NCBI RefSeq assembly: GCF_900167185.1
Contig: NZ_FUWM01000021.1
Coordinates: 1-56,021, forward strand
Length of the DNA: 56,021 bases
Source: Selenihalanaerobacter shriftii
GTDB taxonomy: Bacteria > Bacillota > Halanaerobiia > Halobacteroidales > Acetohalobiaceae
Reading direction: 5' to 3'
Positions 34,031-42,599 of this stretch are shown piece by piece; position 1 is the first letter of the stretch; every line of letters begins with the position of its first letter. The position numbers and the translations under genes are program-made. The notes beneath the pieces are model-generated. The model was given only the letters and a program-made list of their open reading frames with translations, did not search any database and was not told where the DNA came from.

Positions 34031-34717
34031 TTATGCTACAAGCATTTGGTCAGACTCTTCAATAGGAGCTCGACTGTTCTTTGATTCCTCTTCTTCTAAA
34101 CCAAGTTGACGTGTACGAACAGCCCAAGTTAATACTGCTAATAAGAAGAAGCCCCCAGGTGCCATAGCCATGACTACCCATTGAGTAAATCCTTCCCAAA
34201 CAACATTTGTACCTAATAAAGTTCCAAAAGCAAGTATCTCTCTTACTACAGATATTAAAACTAAGACAATAGTATAACCAATACCATGTGCAAAACCGTC
34301 CATTACAGAGAATGTAGCTGGGTTTTTAGAAGCGAAAGCTTCCGCTCTACCCATGATCAAACAGTTGGTTATAATCAATGCAACATATGCACCTAATGCA
34401 CGACTAATATCTGGGAAAAAGGCTTTAAAGAACTGATCGACTATAACTACAAAAGCTGAAATCATAATTACATAGGTCACTATTCTTACCCGATTTGGAA
34501 TGAACTTTCTAATTAATGAGGTAAGTAGTGATGCGGCCATTGCAACAAAGGTAACAGCAAGCCCCATAGCAATTCCATTTTCAACTCGGTTAGTTACAGC
34601 TAAAGCAGAACAGATACCTAGTGCGGATAAAAGCACCGGGTTTTCAGACCAAATCCCATCATATAAAAGAGCAAATGGTTTGGTATACTTTAATTTATAA
34701 TAGAGTTTCTTTAACAC
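34031..34717 (-). CDS. nqrD: RnfE/NqrD membrane subunit
   Basis: The second of the paired ion-translocating membrane subunits, 228 residues with six helices. The motifs NPVLLSALGICSALAVTNRVENGIAMG and YVALIITNCLIMGRAEAFASKNP hold the two conserved cysteines. Its C-terminal cytoplasmic tail (about 195-228) is longer and charged (EEEESKNSRAPIEESDQ). The start is GTG (34715-34717) behind GGAGGTGA, immediately after the NqrC/RnfG stop, so the subunits are translationally coupled. Confidence 0.93.
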   Translation of the reverse strand: MLKKLYYKLKYTKPFALLYDGIWSENPVLLSALGICSALAVTNRVENGIAMGLAVTFVAMAASLLTSLIRKFIPNRVRIVTYVIMISAFVVIVDQFFKAFFPDISRALGAYVALIITNCLIMGRAEAFASKNPATFSVMDGFAHGIGYTIVLVLISVVREILAFGTLLGTNVVWEGFTQWVVMAMAPGGFFLLAVLTWAVRTRQLGLEEEESKNSRAPIEESDQMLVA

Positions 34718-34718
34718 C

Positions 34719-35345
34719 TTAGTTCACCTCCAAATTTGGCAGGGTTTCTTGAATATTATTATTCAAGATTTTTTGTAAAGCATCACCTGTTAAGGTAGCT
34801 CCTGCAATACCATCGATTTCATTAGGCTCATCAGCTGTTTTACTCGATTTAAGAATTTTAATTTTCGGCTTATAATTTAAACCTTCAAACTGCTTTAAGA
34901 ACCATTCTTCTCCAATTCGACCACCTAATCCAGGTGTTTCACTTTGTGTCATAATAGAGAGTCCTTTTATGGTTTTCATATCAGCTTTAAAAGCCATAAA
35001 GCCAATAATATCACCCCATAATCCTTTTCCTGTATACTTAAAAGCAATATCTCCATTATTAGTCTTATAGAACCTTTGATCACCTTTTTCTACAACTGTG
35101 ATCTTATTCTCATAGACTTCTGCTATATTATCTTTTTTATATTTGATATTAAAAGCATCAAGTACCTTCTCCATATTTCTAATTTTTGCATTCTTTTCAA
35201 CTAGAGGTTTAGTGTAAGAATTGAATCCTACTAATATTCCTGCAATAACTAAACCTATAATTAACATAAAAATTACCATTTTCGCCTTATCCAACAAAAT
35301 ATCCTTAGTCTGAATTTCCGTTTCTACATTAGTATTAGTTTTCAT
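34719..35345 (-). CDS. nqrC: RnfG/NqrC FMN-binding subunit
   Basis: A membrane-anchored extracytoplasmic subunit carrying covalent FMN. The 208 residues have one anchor helix (about 23-43) and an FMN-binding domain. The attachment motif appears as DGIAGATLTGDAL (about 178-190), with the last Thr of AGATLT the expected FMN ester site; the usual first residue of the motif is Ser, here Ala. It also shows the GLSIMTQSETPGLGGRIGEEWF region typical of RnfG. It overlaps the NqrB/RnfD gene by 11 bases. Confidence 0.92.
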   Translation of the reverse strand: MKTNTNVETEIQTKDILLDKAKMVIFMLIIGLVIAGILVGFNSYTKPLVEKNAKIRNMEKVLDAFNIKYKKDNIAEVYENKITVVEKGDQRFYKTNNGDIAFKYTGKGLWGDIIGFMAFKADMKTIKGLSIMTQSETPGLGGRIGEEWFLKQFEGLNYKPKIKILKSSKTADEPNEIDGIAGATLTGDALQKILNNNIQETLPNLEVN

Positions 35346-36432
35346 TATAAACTACCCCATTATCCTTCGGTTTGAATTTGGCGTCTAATATAACGCTATC
35401 AATTAAAGGTGTGAAACCATTCATTAATAATATACTAAACATTACACCCTCAACATAACCACCAAATACTCTAAAGAGTAGGGTTAATATTCCTGCAGAT
35501 ATACCAAAGATCCACATCCCACTCTTTGTAAACGGAGATGTTACCGGATCAGTTGCCATGAAAAAGGCTCCAAATAAAAGTCCTCCTGTAAGAAGTTGAA
35601 TTACCGGAGGTGCAACCTGTGCCGGCAAAAACTGACTTCCAATAACAGAGAAGACTAACACAGAACCTAAATAAGCCACTGGAATTCTCCAGTCTATTAT
35701 CTTAGTCATTATTAAGAATATACCACCAAGAATTATCCCAAGGCGGAATGTCTCTCCCATGGAACCACCAGTTCCACCTAATAAAAGTTGTAATACAGAA
35801 ACATCCAATTGTCCTCCAGCTTTTATTACAGCTAACGGTGTTGCTGAAGCAACTGCGTCAGGTGCATACTTTAAAAGCCCTCCTAATCCTCCGATTAATG
35901 GCTTAAACCAACTAGCACTCATCGCAACCGGAAAGGCAATTGAAAGAAAGACTCGACCCGCAATAGCTGGGTTAAATACATTACGTCCTGTTCCTCCAAA
36001 AACTTCTTTACCAAAGAAAACACCAAAAAACGACCCTACTGCTACCATCCAGAGAGGGATCGTCGGTGGTAATACTAGCGGAAAAATAAGTCCCGTAACT
36101 AGAAAACCTTCATGAATATCATGTTTTCTAATAATAGCAAATAATACTTCGGTTATCCCACCAGCTGCATAGGAAACCAAAATAATAGCCAAAGCGCGCC
36201 AACCATAAAAATAGATTGATGCAAGAGTACTAGGTAATAAAGCTAAAATTACCATAGTCATGTGTCTTTTAAGATCATTATTGTCTACAATATGTGGTGC
36301 AGACGTCGTAACCTCTTCTGGCCCAAAAAAGATATTATCTACTGCATCAATAAGGGGCCTTACAGATTTTAATGATTCGCTTCTCTTTAAATTATCAAAA
36401 AGACCACGAAGTGCGTTCATTTTTTTATTCAC
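35335..36432 (-). CDS. nqrB: RnfD/NqrB membrane flavoprotein subunit
   Basis: The large membrane subunit with a second covalent FMN, 365 residues with about ten helices. Signatures are KEVFGGTGRNVFNPAIAGRVFL and the FMN-threonine motif DAVASATPLAV, which is of RnfD type (SATP). The C-terminal half contains the GGLLFGAFFMATDPVTSP motif. The length is closer to RnfD (about 350) than to NqrB (about 410). ATG follows AGGAGGGTGA. It is second in the operon, 41 bases after the first subunit. Confidence 0.93.
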   Translation of the reverse strand: MNKKMNALRGLFDNLKRSESLKSVRPLIDAVDNIFFGPEEVTTSAPHIVDNNDLKRHMTMVILALLPSTLASIYFYGWRALAIILVSYAAGGITEVLFAIIRKHDIHEGFLVTGLIFPLVLPPTIPLWMVAVGSFFGVFFGKEVFGGTGRNVFNPAIAGRVFLSIAFPVAMSASWFKPLIGGLGGLLKYAPDAVASATPLAVIKAGGQLDVSVLQLLLGGTGGSMGETFRLGIILGGIFLIMTKIIDWRIPVAYLGSVLVFSVIGSQFLPAQVAPPVIQLLTGGLLFGAFFMATDPVTSPFTKSGMWIFGISAGILTLLFRVFGGYVEGVMFSILLMNGFTPLIDSVILDAKFKPKDNGVVYNEN

Positions 36433-36473
36433 CCTCCTAATCCTTCCAGATCCAAAAAACCAACACCACAGAT

Positions 36474-37895
36474 TTACTTTACAGCATATCCTTTATTCAT
36501 TAGGAATTGTTTTCCTTGTTTGATATGCTGTCCTAAAGGTCTTTTGGCTGGACAAACAAAAGTACATAAATTACATTCTATACAATCAAAAATACCATAT
36601 CTAATAAGTTCATCATCCACATTATTCTTTGCTGTATAGTGATCAACAATATGTGGAACTATGTCCACTGGACAAGTCTCTTCACAATATCCACAAGAAA
36701 TGCATGGTCTTCCTTCACCATGAACATTAGTATCACAGAGTTTATTTAATTTAGGAAGTAAAGCAGATAAGAAAACATTTGAATAAGAATATCTTTTTCT
36801 TCCTGGACGTAAGAATGCAAATAGCTCACGTTCGTCACCTTCCGGAATCGCGTTTAAATTCACGAATGTACGATCAACCGGAGTTTCATAATCTGTGATA
36901 GCTTCTTCAGTTAATAAATTATTAGGAATAACTCTCTGGTCCTCTGCTGCATCCAAATAATTTCTCATAATAAATGAAACAGAAGTACCATTTCGCACTT
37001 TAAGACTAATATTTTCTTTCCAACCTAATCCAGATAATGCTACTATCTGTTCTATTAATTGTTTGCCTTCTATTACAGCATTATATACATGTAAAGCTGC
37101 CTGCATATCCAATGTAATTACTCCATGTTTTGTTAATGAACCTTTAACTGTATCAGATTTACCTAAAACAGTTTGAGCTATTACCTTATCATTATTTTGC
37201 GGATATTTAGGTGCTACAGCATATAATTGAAGCCAATTATAACTTCCAGCAACACTACTTAATTCTTTAATTATCCCTTGACGATTCTTATTAATCACCA
37301 CATGAAACTTAGCTTGTGGTAAAACTTTTTGTAATACTTCTAATCCTTCAACAAACTTAGAAACCTTACCATCATTTAAAAGAGCTGATAGTAATAAGTT
37401 ATAAGGTTCAGATTCCGCACCTTTAATAATTACGTGCTTGACATCATCAGTAGAAATTGGTGAACTTTTATATCTAGTAGGTATTCCCTGATTACCTAAA
37501 GAAGTAACTCCAGAAGTATAAAGTAACTCCTCAATTTCTGCGGCTGAAAGACTAGTCCAACCTGAGTTATTTCCTTCTATCGGTTCCCAATCAGTTGTTC
37601 CATCTGATTCAATAATAACCGCTTTTCCTTTTGAAGACAACTCTACAACTTCTTTTACAGTTCCATTAACACTTGCATGAACCGGAGTAGATATAGAGTT
37701 ATCATCTCTACCAATAATCTGACCAGCTTTTACTTCCTGGCCTCGTTTAACTTTTGGTTTTACTTCCCTACTAAATCCCTGTTTTAATGGGATAATAACT
37801 TTCGAAGGAACTTCTAGCTCAACAACCTTACTTTGAGATTTACCTTCAAGATTAAACGTATAGCCTCCAGAAAATGATTTATTTTTCGCTTTCAT
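36474..37895 (-). CDS. RnfC-like/NqrA-position subunit with two 4Fe-4S motifs
   Basis: A 473-residue peripheral subunit that begins the operon. The N-terminal RnfC/NqrA barrel-sandwich part is clear (VIIPLKQGFSREVKPKVKRG and STPVHASVNGTVKEV, about 30-85). The RnfC nucleotide/FMN motif GGAGFPT is degenerate here (SLGNQGIPT, about residue 131-139). The C-terminus has two ferredoxin-type motifs, CISCGYCEETCP (about 402-413) and CIECNLCTFVCP (about 439-450), which NqrA lacks. It thus looks like an RnfC that has lost its NADH site while NqrF supplies that function. ATG 37893-37895 follows AAGGTGA. Confidence 0.9.
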   Translation of the reverse strand: MKAKNKSFSGGYTFNLEGKSQSKVVELEVPSKVIIPLKQGFSREVKPKVKRGQEVKAGQIIGRDDNSISTPVHASVNGTVKEVVELSSKGKAVIIESDGTTDWEPIEGNNSGWTSLSAAEIEELLYTSGVTSLGNQGIPTRYKSSPISTDDVKHVIIKGAESEPYNLLLSALLNDGKVSKFVEGLEVLQKVLPQAKFHVVINKNRQGIIKELSSVAGSYNWLQLYAVAPKYPQNNDKVIAQTVLGKSDTVKGSLTKHGVITLDMQAALHVYNAVIEGKQLIEQIVALSGLGWKENISLKVRNGTSVSFIMRNYLDAAEDQRVIPNNLLTEEAITDYETPVDRTFVNLNAIPEGDERELFAFLRPGRKRYSYSNVFLSALLPKLNKLCDTNVHGEGRPCISCGYCEETCPVDIVPHIVDHYTAKNNVDDELIRYGIFDCIECNLCTFVCPAKRPLGQHIKQGKQFLMNKGYAVK

Positions 37896-38492
37896 GCCTA
37901 TTTCACCTTATCCTTTATAATTATTTAGTCTACTCCTTTACACTAACACTTAAATTAACAAGCCATTGACTAACTTACCCAACTAAACCTTATTCTTACA
38001 TCAATTACCAGTAAGCCCCCCCCTTTTTACCATCACCCCCTTAGTTAGAAATAACTAAAAAAATTTTCCCCTTAATTCAAATCAGAAACTTTTTACATTA
38101 TTTCTTTACTATGTTAATTATTATACATAAAAAATAAAACTCCTGCTTATTTTCATAAAATTATAATCATATTCATTCTTGCTAATCTATTAATATTTTA
38201 TATTAGACTTAATTATGTCTAACCTTGTAACAAACTTATTTTATAATTGCAATTTTAATAAAAGAAGAATCCTTGTTTAAGTTATAAATAAACATACACT
38301 TATAAAAATAGCTCATCCATGTTAAATTCTCATGACAACATATCATTGAAGAATTCTTCACAAAATGAACTATAAGTATTTTACCATAAAACAACCAATT
38401 TGTATAGTATTTAACTTAAAAAATCTTATCATAAATTAAGAATATTTTAAAAATAGCAAATAGAAAGAACATATTTAATTAATTCAGTATTT
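37896..38492 (-). other. Long leader/intergenic region upstream of the Rnf/Nqr operon
   Basis: About 600 bases without a convincing gene or a clear sigma-A promoter. On the minus strand a G-rich patch (eight G at 38016-38023, then GGGGG near 38036-38040) stands out against AT-rich surroundings about 120 bases before the first operon gene. No known riboswitch core was recognised. Confidence 0.4.
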
Positions 38493-38533
38493 AAAAAGTA
38501 AAAAGGTTGCCTGAAAATGTCTTCAGACAACCT
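38493..38533 (-). terminator. Terminator after the three-repeat secreted protein gene
   Basis: AGGTTGTCTGAAGACATTTTCAGGCAACCT hairpin with a U-rich tail on the minus strand, 15 bases after the stop; it closes the iron/glycan block. Confidence 0.88.
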
Positions 38534-38547
38534 CCTATTATAATTAA

Positions 38548-39642
38548 TTATATTTTACTAATATATTCTCTAAATGTTATTTTGATTTTTTCTTCTAAAA
38601 TATCTACTTTAGCTCGGTTACCTTGTTGCACAGCATCTACATATGTGCGTAGATTAGTTAATAACTCTTCTCCAGTTTTAGTACCTAATCTTGTCTCTAC
38701 ATCATCTACAATAACATTATAGTATACTAGTGCTTCCCATGCTTCAACTAGTGCTTTGTCAGTACCCCAATTTTCTTTAACTTCCTCTAGATAATGTAAT
38801 GGCTTACCAACAAATCCTCGATTTAATTCTTCTAAGATAACATCATAATCAACCTCATTAATATCTCCACTTAACATATCCTCGACCATAATATTACCTA
38901 TCTTATTATTTGATTTAACTATACCTTTAATAGTTTGATAATAAACTAAGCCTTCCATTTGCTTAATTTTAGCTTTATCAGGATTTTCAGCTAAATATTC
39001 TTCAACCTCTTCTGCCTCATGTAAAACAGAAGCATGGAATACTTTAATGATAGTCTTACCTATAATCTGGTCTGCTACTTTTAAATCAATTAAACTATCA
39101 TTCTCAATTGCTCTTCGTGCACTCTTTAAACCAGATAGAATACCTTCATGTAAGTCTTCAGAACGCTTTTTAGCTGTTCCCGCAATTGCTTCATAATATA
39201 CAATAGCTTCGTCTATTTTATGATGAGCTTCTTCTTTATTAGAAAATTCTTCAACAGCTTCATCTAGCTCATGCTTAACTGTTAAATAAAATGCTTTCTT
39301 AAGCGTCTTATCAACAATTTGAGCTGCTAAAGCTGGATCTTGACCATTTCTTACTCCATAAAAAGCTGCCTGAATATATTGATCCATAGTTTCGGAAAAC
39401 TCTTTATCTCTTGCCTGGACAGTATTTTGTAATACATCATTATAAATCTTTTCAATCTTGTTAAAATCTATATCTTCTTCATGTCTTAATTGATTAATCT
39501 CTTTATAAGCATCTATTCTTGCTTGCTGTTTTGACACATCAGTCTTAAGTGGTAAATAAGCAGCAAAGGCACTACTGGTCCCTAAAATCATCACTGACAA
39601 TAATACTAAAACTGTTATTAATCTAGTTGATTTTTTATTCAT
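38548..39642 (-). CDS. Secreted helical protein with three imperfect repeats, unrecognised
   Basis: I do not recognise a named family. The 364-residue protein has a signal peptide (1-28, cleavage after AFA) and is otherwise helical and acidic. Three related units lie at about 115-153, 199-238 and 278-311. Each has a His followed by acidic helix (KHELDEAVEEF, LHEAEEVEEYL, LHYLEEVKENW) and then an E-(A/G)-(I/L)-V-Y-Y motif (EAIVYYEAI, EGLVYYQTI, EALVYYNVI). His and Glu placed like this could bind metal, which would fit the neighbouring iron transporter, but that is inference. ATG follows AGGAGGAAT; it lies 12 bases after the next secreted gene. Confidence 0.75.
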   Translation of the reverse strand: MNKKSTRLITVLVLLSVMILGTSSAFAAYLPLKTDVSKQQARIDAYKEINQLRHEEDIDFNKIEKIYNDVLQNTVQARDKEFSETMDQYIQAAFYGVRNGQDPALAAQIVDKTLKKAFYLTVKHELDEAVEEFSNKEEAHHKIDEAIVYYEAIAGTAKKRSEDLHEGILSGLKSARRAIENDSLIDLKVADQIIGKTIIKVFHASVLHEAEEVEEYLAENPDKAKIKQMEGLVYYQTIKGIVKSNNKIGNIMVEDMLSGDINEVDYDVILEELNRGFVGKPLHYLEEVKENWGTDKALVEAWEALVYYNVIVDDVETRLGTKTGEELLTNLRTYVDAVQQGNRAKVDILEEKIKITFREYISKI

Positions 39643-39654
39643 TTTCTATTCCTC

Positions 39655-40287
39655 CTATTTAATAATAACATCCTCTAATGTATTAAGAATTGTCTCTTTA
39701 TGTTCTTGATATTCTTCTACTTTAGGTGGTTGGGCTCCAAAACCAAGCATCCCTGGATTCCCTAAAGAATTTAATGTTCCTGTTAATGCTTTTTCTACTC
39801 TTTCATTTGCCTCTTGAGAATCGGCTTTAACAACTATTTCTAATGTCTCATAAAAAACTTTGGCCTTCTTGATTAGAGCTTTAGCAGTCTTATATTCGTT
39901 AATCTCTTTTTCAGCAGATTCTAATCTCCTTTCAATATTACCTGCTAAAGCTAATTGGAAATTATAAATAACTGCATCTTTATCTTTTTCCTGAATAGCT
40001 TCTTTAATTTCAACTGCATAATCATTTAGGAACTGACTTTGGTTATCAATCTCATTTAACTCTTCAGTTAATGATTCTAACTTACCTTTTACCTCTTCAA
40101 ATTCTTCAGTTGCTCCTGCCCAATTCTGTGGAGACTTATTCAAATTAAATACTATCTCTTTATAAGCCTCAGCCATTGGTTCTGTTTCACTAGATCCATA
40201 TGAATAAGCGAAACTTATACCTGAGAATGCAACTACTAAAGCTAATACTATAGCAAAATTCTTTAATACTTTCTTGCCTTTTAACAT
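39655..40287 (-). CDS. Secreted helical protein related to its downstream neighbour
   Basis: A 210-residue exported protein with a signal peptide (1-27, ending SFA) and a helical acidic body. Its segment MAEAYKEIVFNLNKSPQNWA resembles IDAYKEINQLRHEEDIDFNK in the next gene, so the two may be paralogues or share a domain. A proline/glycine-rich stretch near the end (GNPGMLGFGAQPP) breaks the helices. No family recognised. ATG follows AAAGGAGTTG. A weak Fur-like sequence (ATCAATGATTATAAT, near 40303-40317) lies just upstream, inside the iron-responsive block. Confidence 0.7.
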   Translation of the reverse strand: MLKGKKVLKNFAIVLALVVAFSGISFAYSYGSSETEPMAEAYKEIVFNLNKSPQNWAGATEEFEEVKGKLESLTEELNEIDNQSQFLNDYAVEIKEAIQEKDKDAVIYNFQLALAGNIERRLESAEKEINEYKTAKALIKKAKVFYETLEIVVKADSQEANERVEKALTGTLNSLGNPGMLGFGAQPPKVEEYQEHKETILNTLEDVIIK

Positions 40288-40340
40288 TTTATCAACTCCT
40301 TTATTATAATCATTGATATTTAAATAACTTAAAATCTATT

Positions 40341-41093
40341 CTAAGATACTCTTACGCTTGTTAATAACACCTCCTCTTCTCGAATAATTTTAATATCCTC
40401 TTTAGGATCATTAGTCAGCTCCTTCCAAATCGCCGGAATAACTTGAGTCATATATTCTCTAAATTTAATAAAAGAATCTCCTGTTTCTCTTACAGAATAA
40501 CTGATTGGAACTTGCCCTAATCTATATCCTTGCCGTAGAATATTGAGTGTAATTACTTGAGCATAATTATAATCATGAATAATTCTAAAATCTCTCATTA
40601 CTTCTCGACTAAAAGCCCTCATTCCAGTCTGACCATCAGTAACCCATTCTCCTAATAAAATAGATTGTAATAAAGTAAACGTATAATTGCCTAATCTTCT
40701 CATCAATGTCATCCCTCTAACCTTCTTCATAAATCTAGAGCCAAGAATATAATCAGCTTTATCATTTAAAATAGGTTCAATTAAATTATCGATTTCATCA
40801 GCAGGATACTCATTATCAGAATCAATCATTACACCTATATCTGCTTCTTCTTTATAAGCCCACTCTAATCCGTGACGAATTGTAGCTCCTAAACCCCAAT
40901 TCTCAGTATGGGAAATAATATAATCAGCTCCATATTCTTTAGCTACCGCTACAGTTCCATCAGTTGAACCATCATCAATGACTAAAATTTCAAATTTAAC
41001 CCCTTCAACCTGGTTACGCGGGACTTTTTCTATTACTTTTCCAATAGCCTCTTCTTCATTTAATGCTGGGATAATTACTATAACCTTTTTCAC
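40341..41093 (-). CDS. Family 2 glycosyltransferase, DPM1/polyprenyl-phosphate sugar synthase type
   Basis: A 250-residue GT-A fold enzyme expected to transfer a sugar from a nucleotide donor to a polyprenyl-phosphate carrier. It has IIPALNEEEAIGKVI at the start, ILVIDDGSTDGT, the DxD-type metal motif VMIDSDNEYP, and GSRFMKK and TDGQTGMRAF motifs typical of dolichyl-phosphate mannose synthases. There is no C-terminal membrane domain. ATG follows AGGAGGGTAA. In context it could charge a lipid carrier for the GT-C transferase at 47254-48735. Confidence 0.88.
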   Translation of the reverse strand: MKKVIVIIPALNEEEAIGKVIEKVPRNQVEGVKFEILVIDDGSTDGTVAVAKEYGADYIISHTENWGLGATIRHGLEWAYKEEADIGVMIDSDNEYPADEIDNLIEPILNDKADYILGSRFMKKVRGMTLMRRLGNYTFTLLQSILLGEWVTDGQTGMRAFSREVMRDFRIIHDYNYAQVITLNILRQGYRLGQVPISYSVRETGDSFIKFREYMTQVIPAIWKELTNDPKEDIKIIREEEVLLTSVRVS

Positions 41094-41135
41094 TTTTACC
41101 CTCCTCTAAATCATTTAATGATTAACAACTATTCA

Positions 41136-42587
41136 TTATTCTTTAAATGCTTCAATTAAAACTGGTCCCCGAGAAGCATCTGGATACTCTACTCCTAATA
41201 AGTAACTAAGAGTAGGAGCAGTTGACACAATACTATGCTTTTCGGTAACTTTATGACCTCTCTTAATTTGTGGTCCCTGAATAATAAAAGGAACATATCT
41301 TTCACCTTCATCCAAATGACCATGAGCCCCAATGCCTCGACTCTGTCCATGGTCAGCAGCAACAATCAAAGTAGTATCCTCCATATATCCTTTTGCTTTT
41401 AGCCACTTTACAAAATCTTCAATATGTCTATCAGCTTCTTCAATCTTCTCTATATATTCAGAATAATGAGTTCCACGACTATGTCCTGTCTGGTCAACAC
41501 TAATTAATTGCGTAATTAATAATTCTGGGTTTTCCTGTTTCATAATTCTTTTAGCTCGCTTAATTATGTTAGCATCTGCTTGGTCATTGTCCATTACTGC
41601 TGTTATTGCTTCTACATCTTCTTCTCCAAAAGCATCAATTAAATGAGCAATTCCTAATAATTTACCTTTCTTGTCTTCATCTCTTAACTTATCAAATATA
41701 CTCTCTGTCTTAACTCCTAAATCTAAAACCAAATTACTTTTGATTCCATGCTCCCAAGGATAGGTGCCAGTAAATAAAGATGAAAAACAAGTTACTGTTC
41801 TAGCGGGATAAATTGTCTCCATCTGAGTATACTCTGTACCTTCTATTAATAATTGATCAATGAAAGGAGTATCAGCTTCAGCTAATTTATCTTTACGACA
41901 ACCATCAATTATCATCATAATGACTCGATTAGTATGCTTATCTTTAACTTGAACATTATTAGTCAGTTCTTGATACTGATCTGGCTTCCAATTAAATAAA
42001 TTCTTATGTATTATAATTGCTAATAAAATTGTTCCAATAAAAAATATGCCATAATTACTCAATAATTCTGATCTTTGCAAATATCCTCTTAAGTTTAAAT
42101 ATAGATAATTTAAACTTAACAATGTAACTATAGTCTTAGGTACTTGTTCCTGAAAGTTGCCACTAGTAGAGTCACTATGCTCTAAAACCAATTTCCAAAA
42201 ACGGGTAAAGTTGGTTAAAGATGTACCAATCCGTAAGTGATAATAAATTGTGCCCCAAAAAATAACTGTAAAGAATAAATAGACTCCTAAATCAAATAAA
42301 ACCAAATTCCAATTCCAATAATCTAAAGTAGTTACAAAAATTAATATCGGAAACCATAAAAAACTACGCAAATGAAGCGGAAAATCATAACGAATATAAG
42401 TAATTAATAATGGCAAATTCAAAATCATCGAAAGTAAAGCAACTTTCCAAAATCCTATACTTCCCCAACTATTGAAATGGTATATTAAGAATATAGAAAT
42501 TGAGAAGATAGGATAGAATGATTTACCTTCATTAAGTAAATTCCAACATCTAGCCGCCCAAACTTCAAACTTTGATGCTTCTTTCAT
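41136..42587 (-). CDS. Membrane-anchored alkaline-phosphatase-superfamily phosphodiesterase
   Basis: A 483-residue protein with about five N-terminal membrane helices (residues about 20-195) and an outer or inner hydrolase domain (about 215-483) of the type I phosphodiesterase / nucleotide pyrophosphatase class. Metal and nucleophile motifs are visible: MMIIDGCRKD, the nucleophile Thr in YPARTVTCFSSLFTG, SVDQTGHSRG and VAADHGQSRGIGAHGH. It could hydrolyse phosphodiesters in lipids or glycans. It sits between the DPM1-like transferase (43 bases) and the flippase-like gene (12 bases), as part of one unit. The substrate is unknown. Confidence 0.85.
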   Translation of the reverse strand: MKEASKFEVWAARCWNLLNEGKSFYPIFSISIFLIYHFNSWGSIGFWKVALLSMILNLPLLITYIRYDFPLHLRSFLWFPILIFVTTLDYWNWNLVLFDLGVYLFFTVIFWGTIYYHLRIGTSLTNFTRFWKLVLEHSDSTSGNFQEQVPKTIVTLLSLNYLYLNLRGYLQRSELLSNYGIFFIGTILLAIIIHKNLFNWKPDQYQELTNNVQVKDKHTNRVIMMIIDGCRKDKLAEADTPFIDQLLIEGTEYTQMETIYPARTVTCFSSLFTGTYPWEHGIKSNLVLDLGVKTESIFDKLRDEDKKGKLLGIAHLIDAFGEEDVEAITAVMDNDQADANIIKRAKRIMKQENPELLITQLISVDQTGHSRGTHYSEYIEKIEEADRHIEDFVKWLKAKGYMEDTTLIVAADHGQSRGIGAHGHLDEGERYVPFIIQGPQIKRGHKVTEKHSIVSTAPTLSYLLGVEYPDASRGPVLIEAFKE

Positions 42588-42599
42588 TTTATCTCCTTC

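Noticed and set aside
36474-37895. Plain NqrA for the first pump subunit
   Set aside because: NqrA has no iron-sulfur clusters; this protein carries two ferredoxin-type motifs, so a plain NqrA label would hide its main feature.
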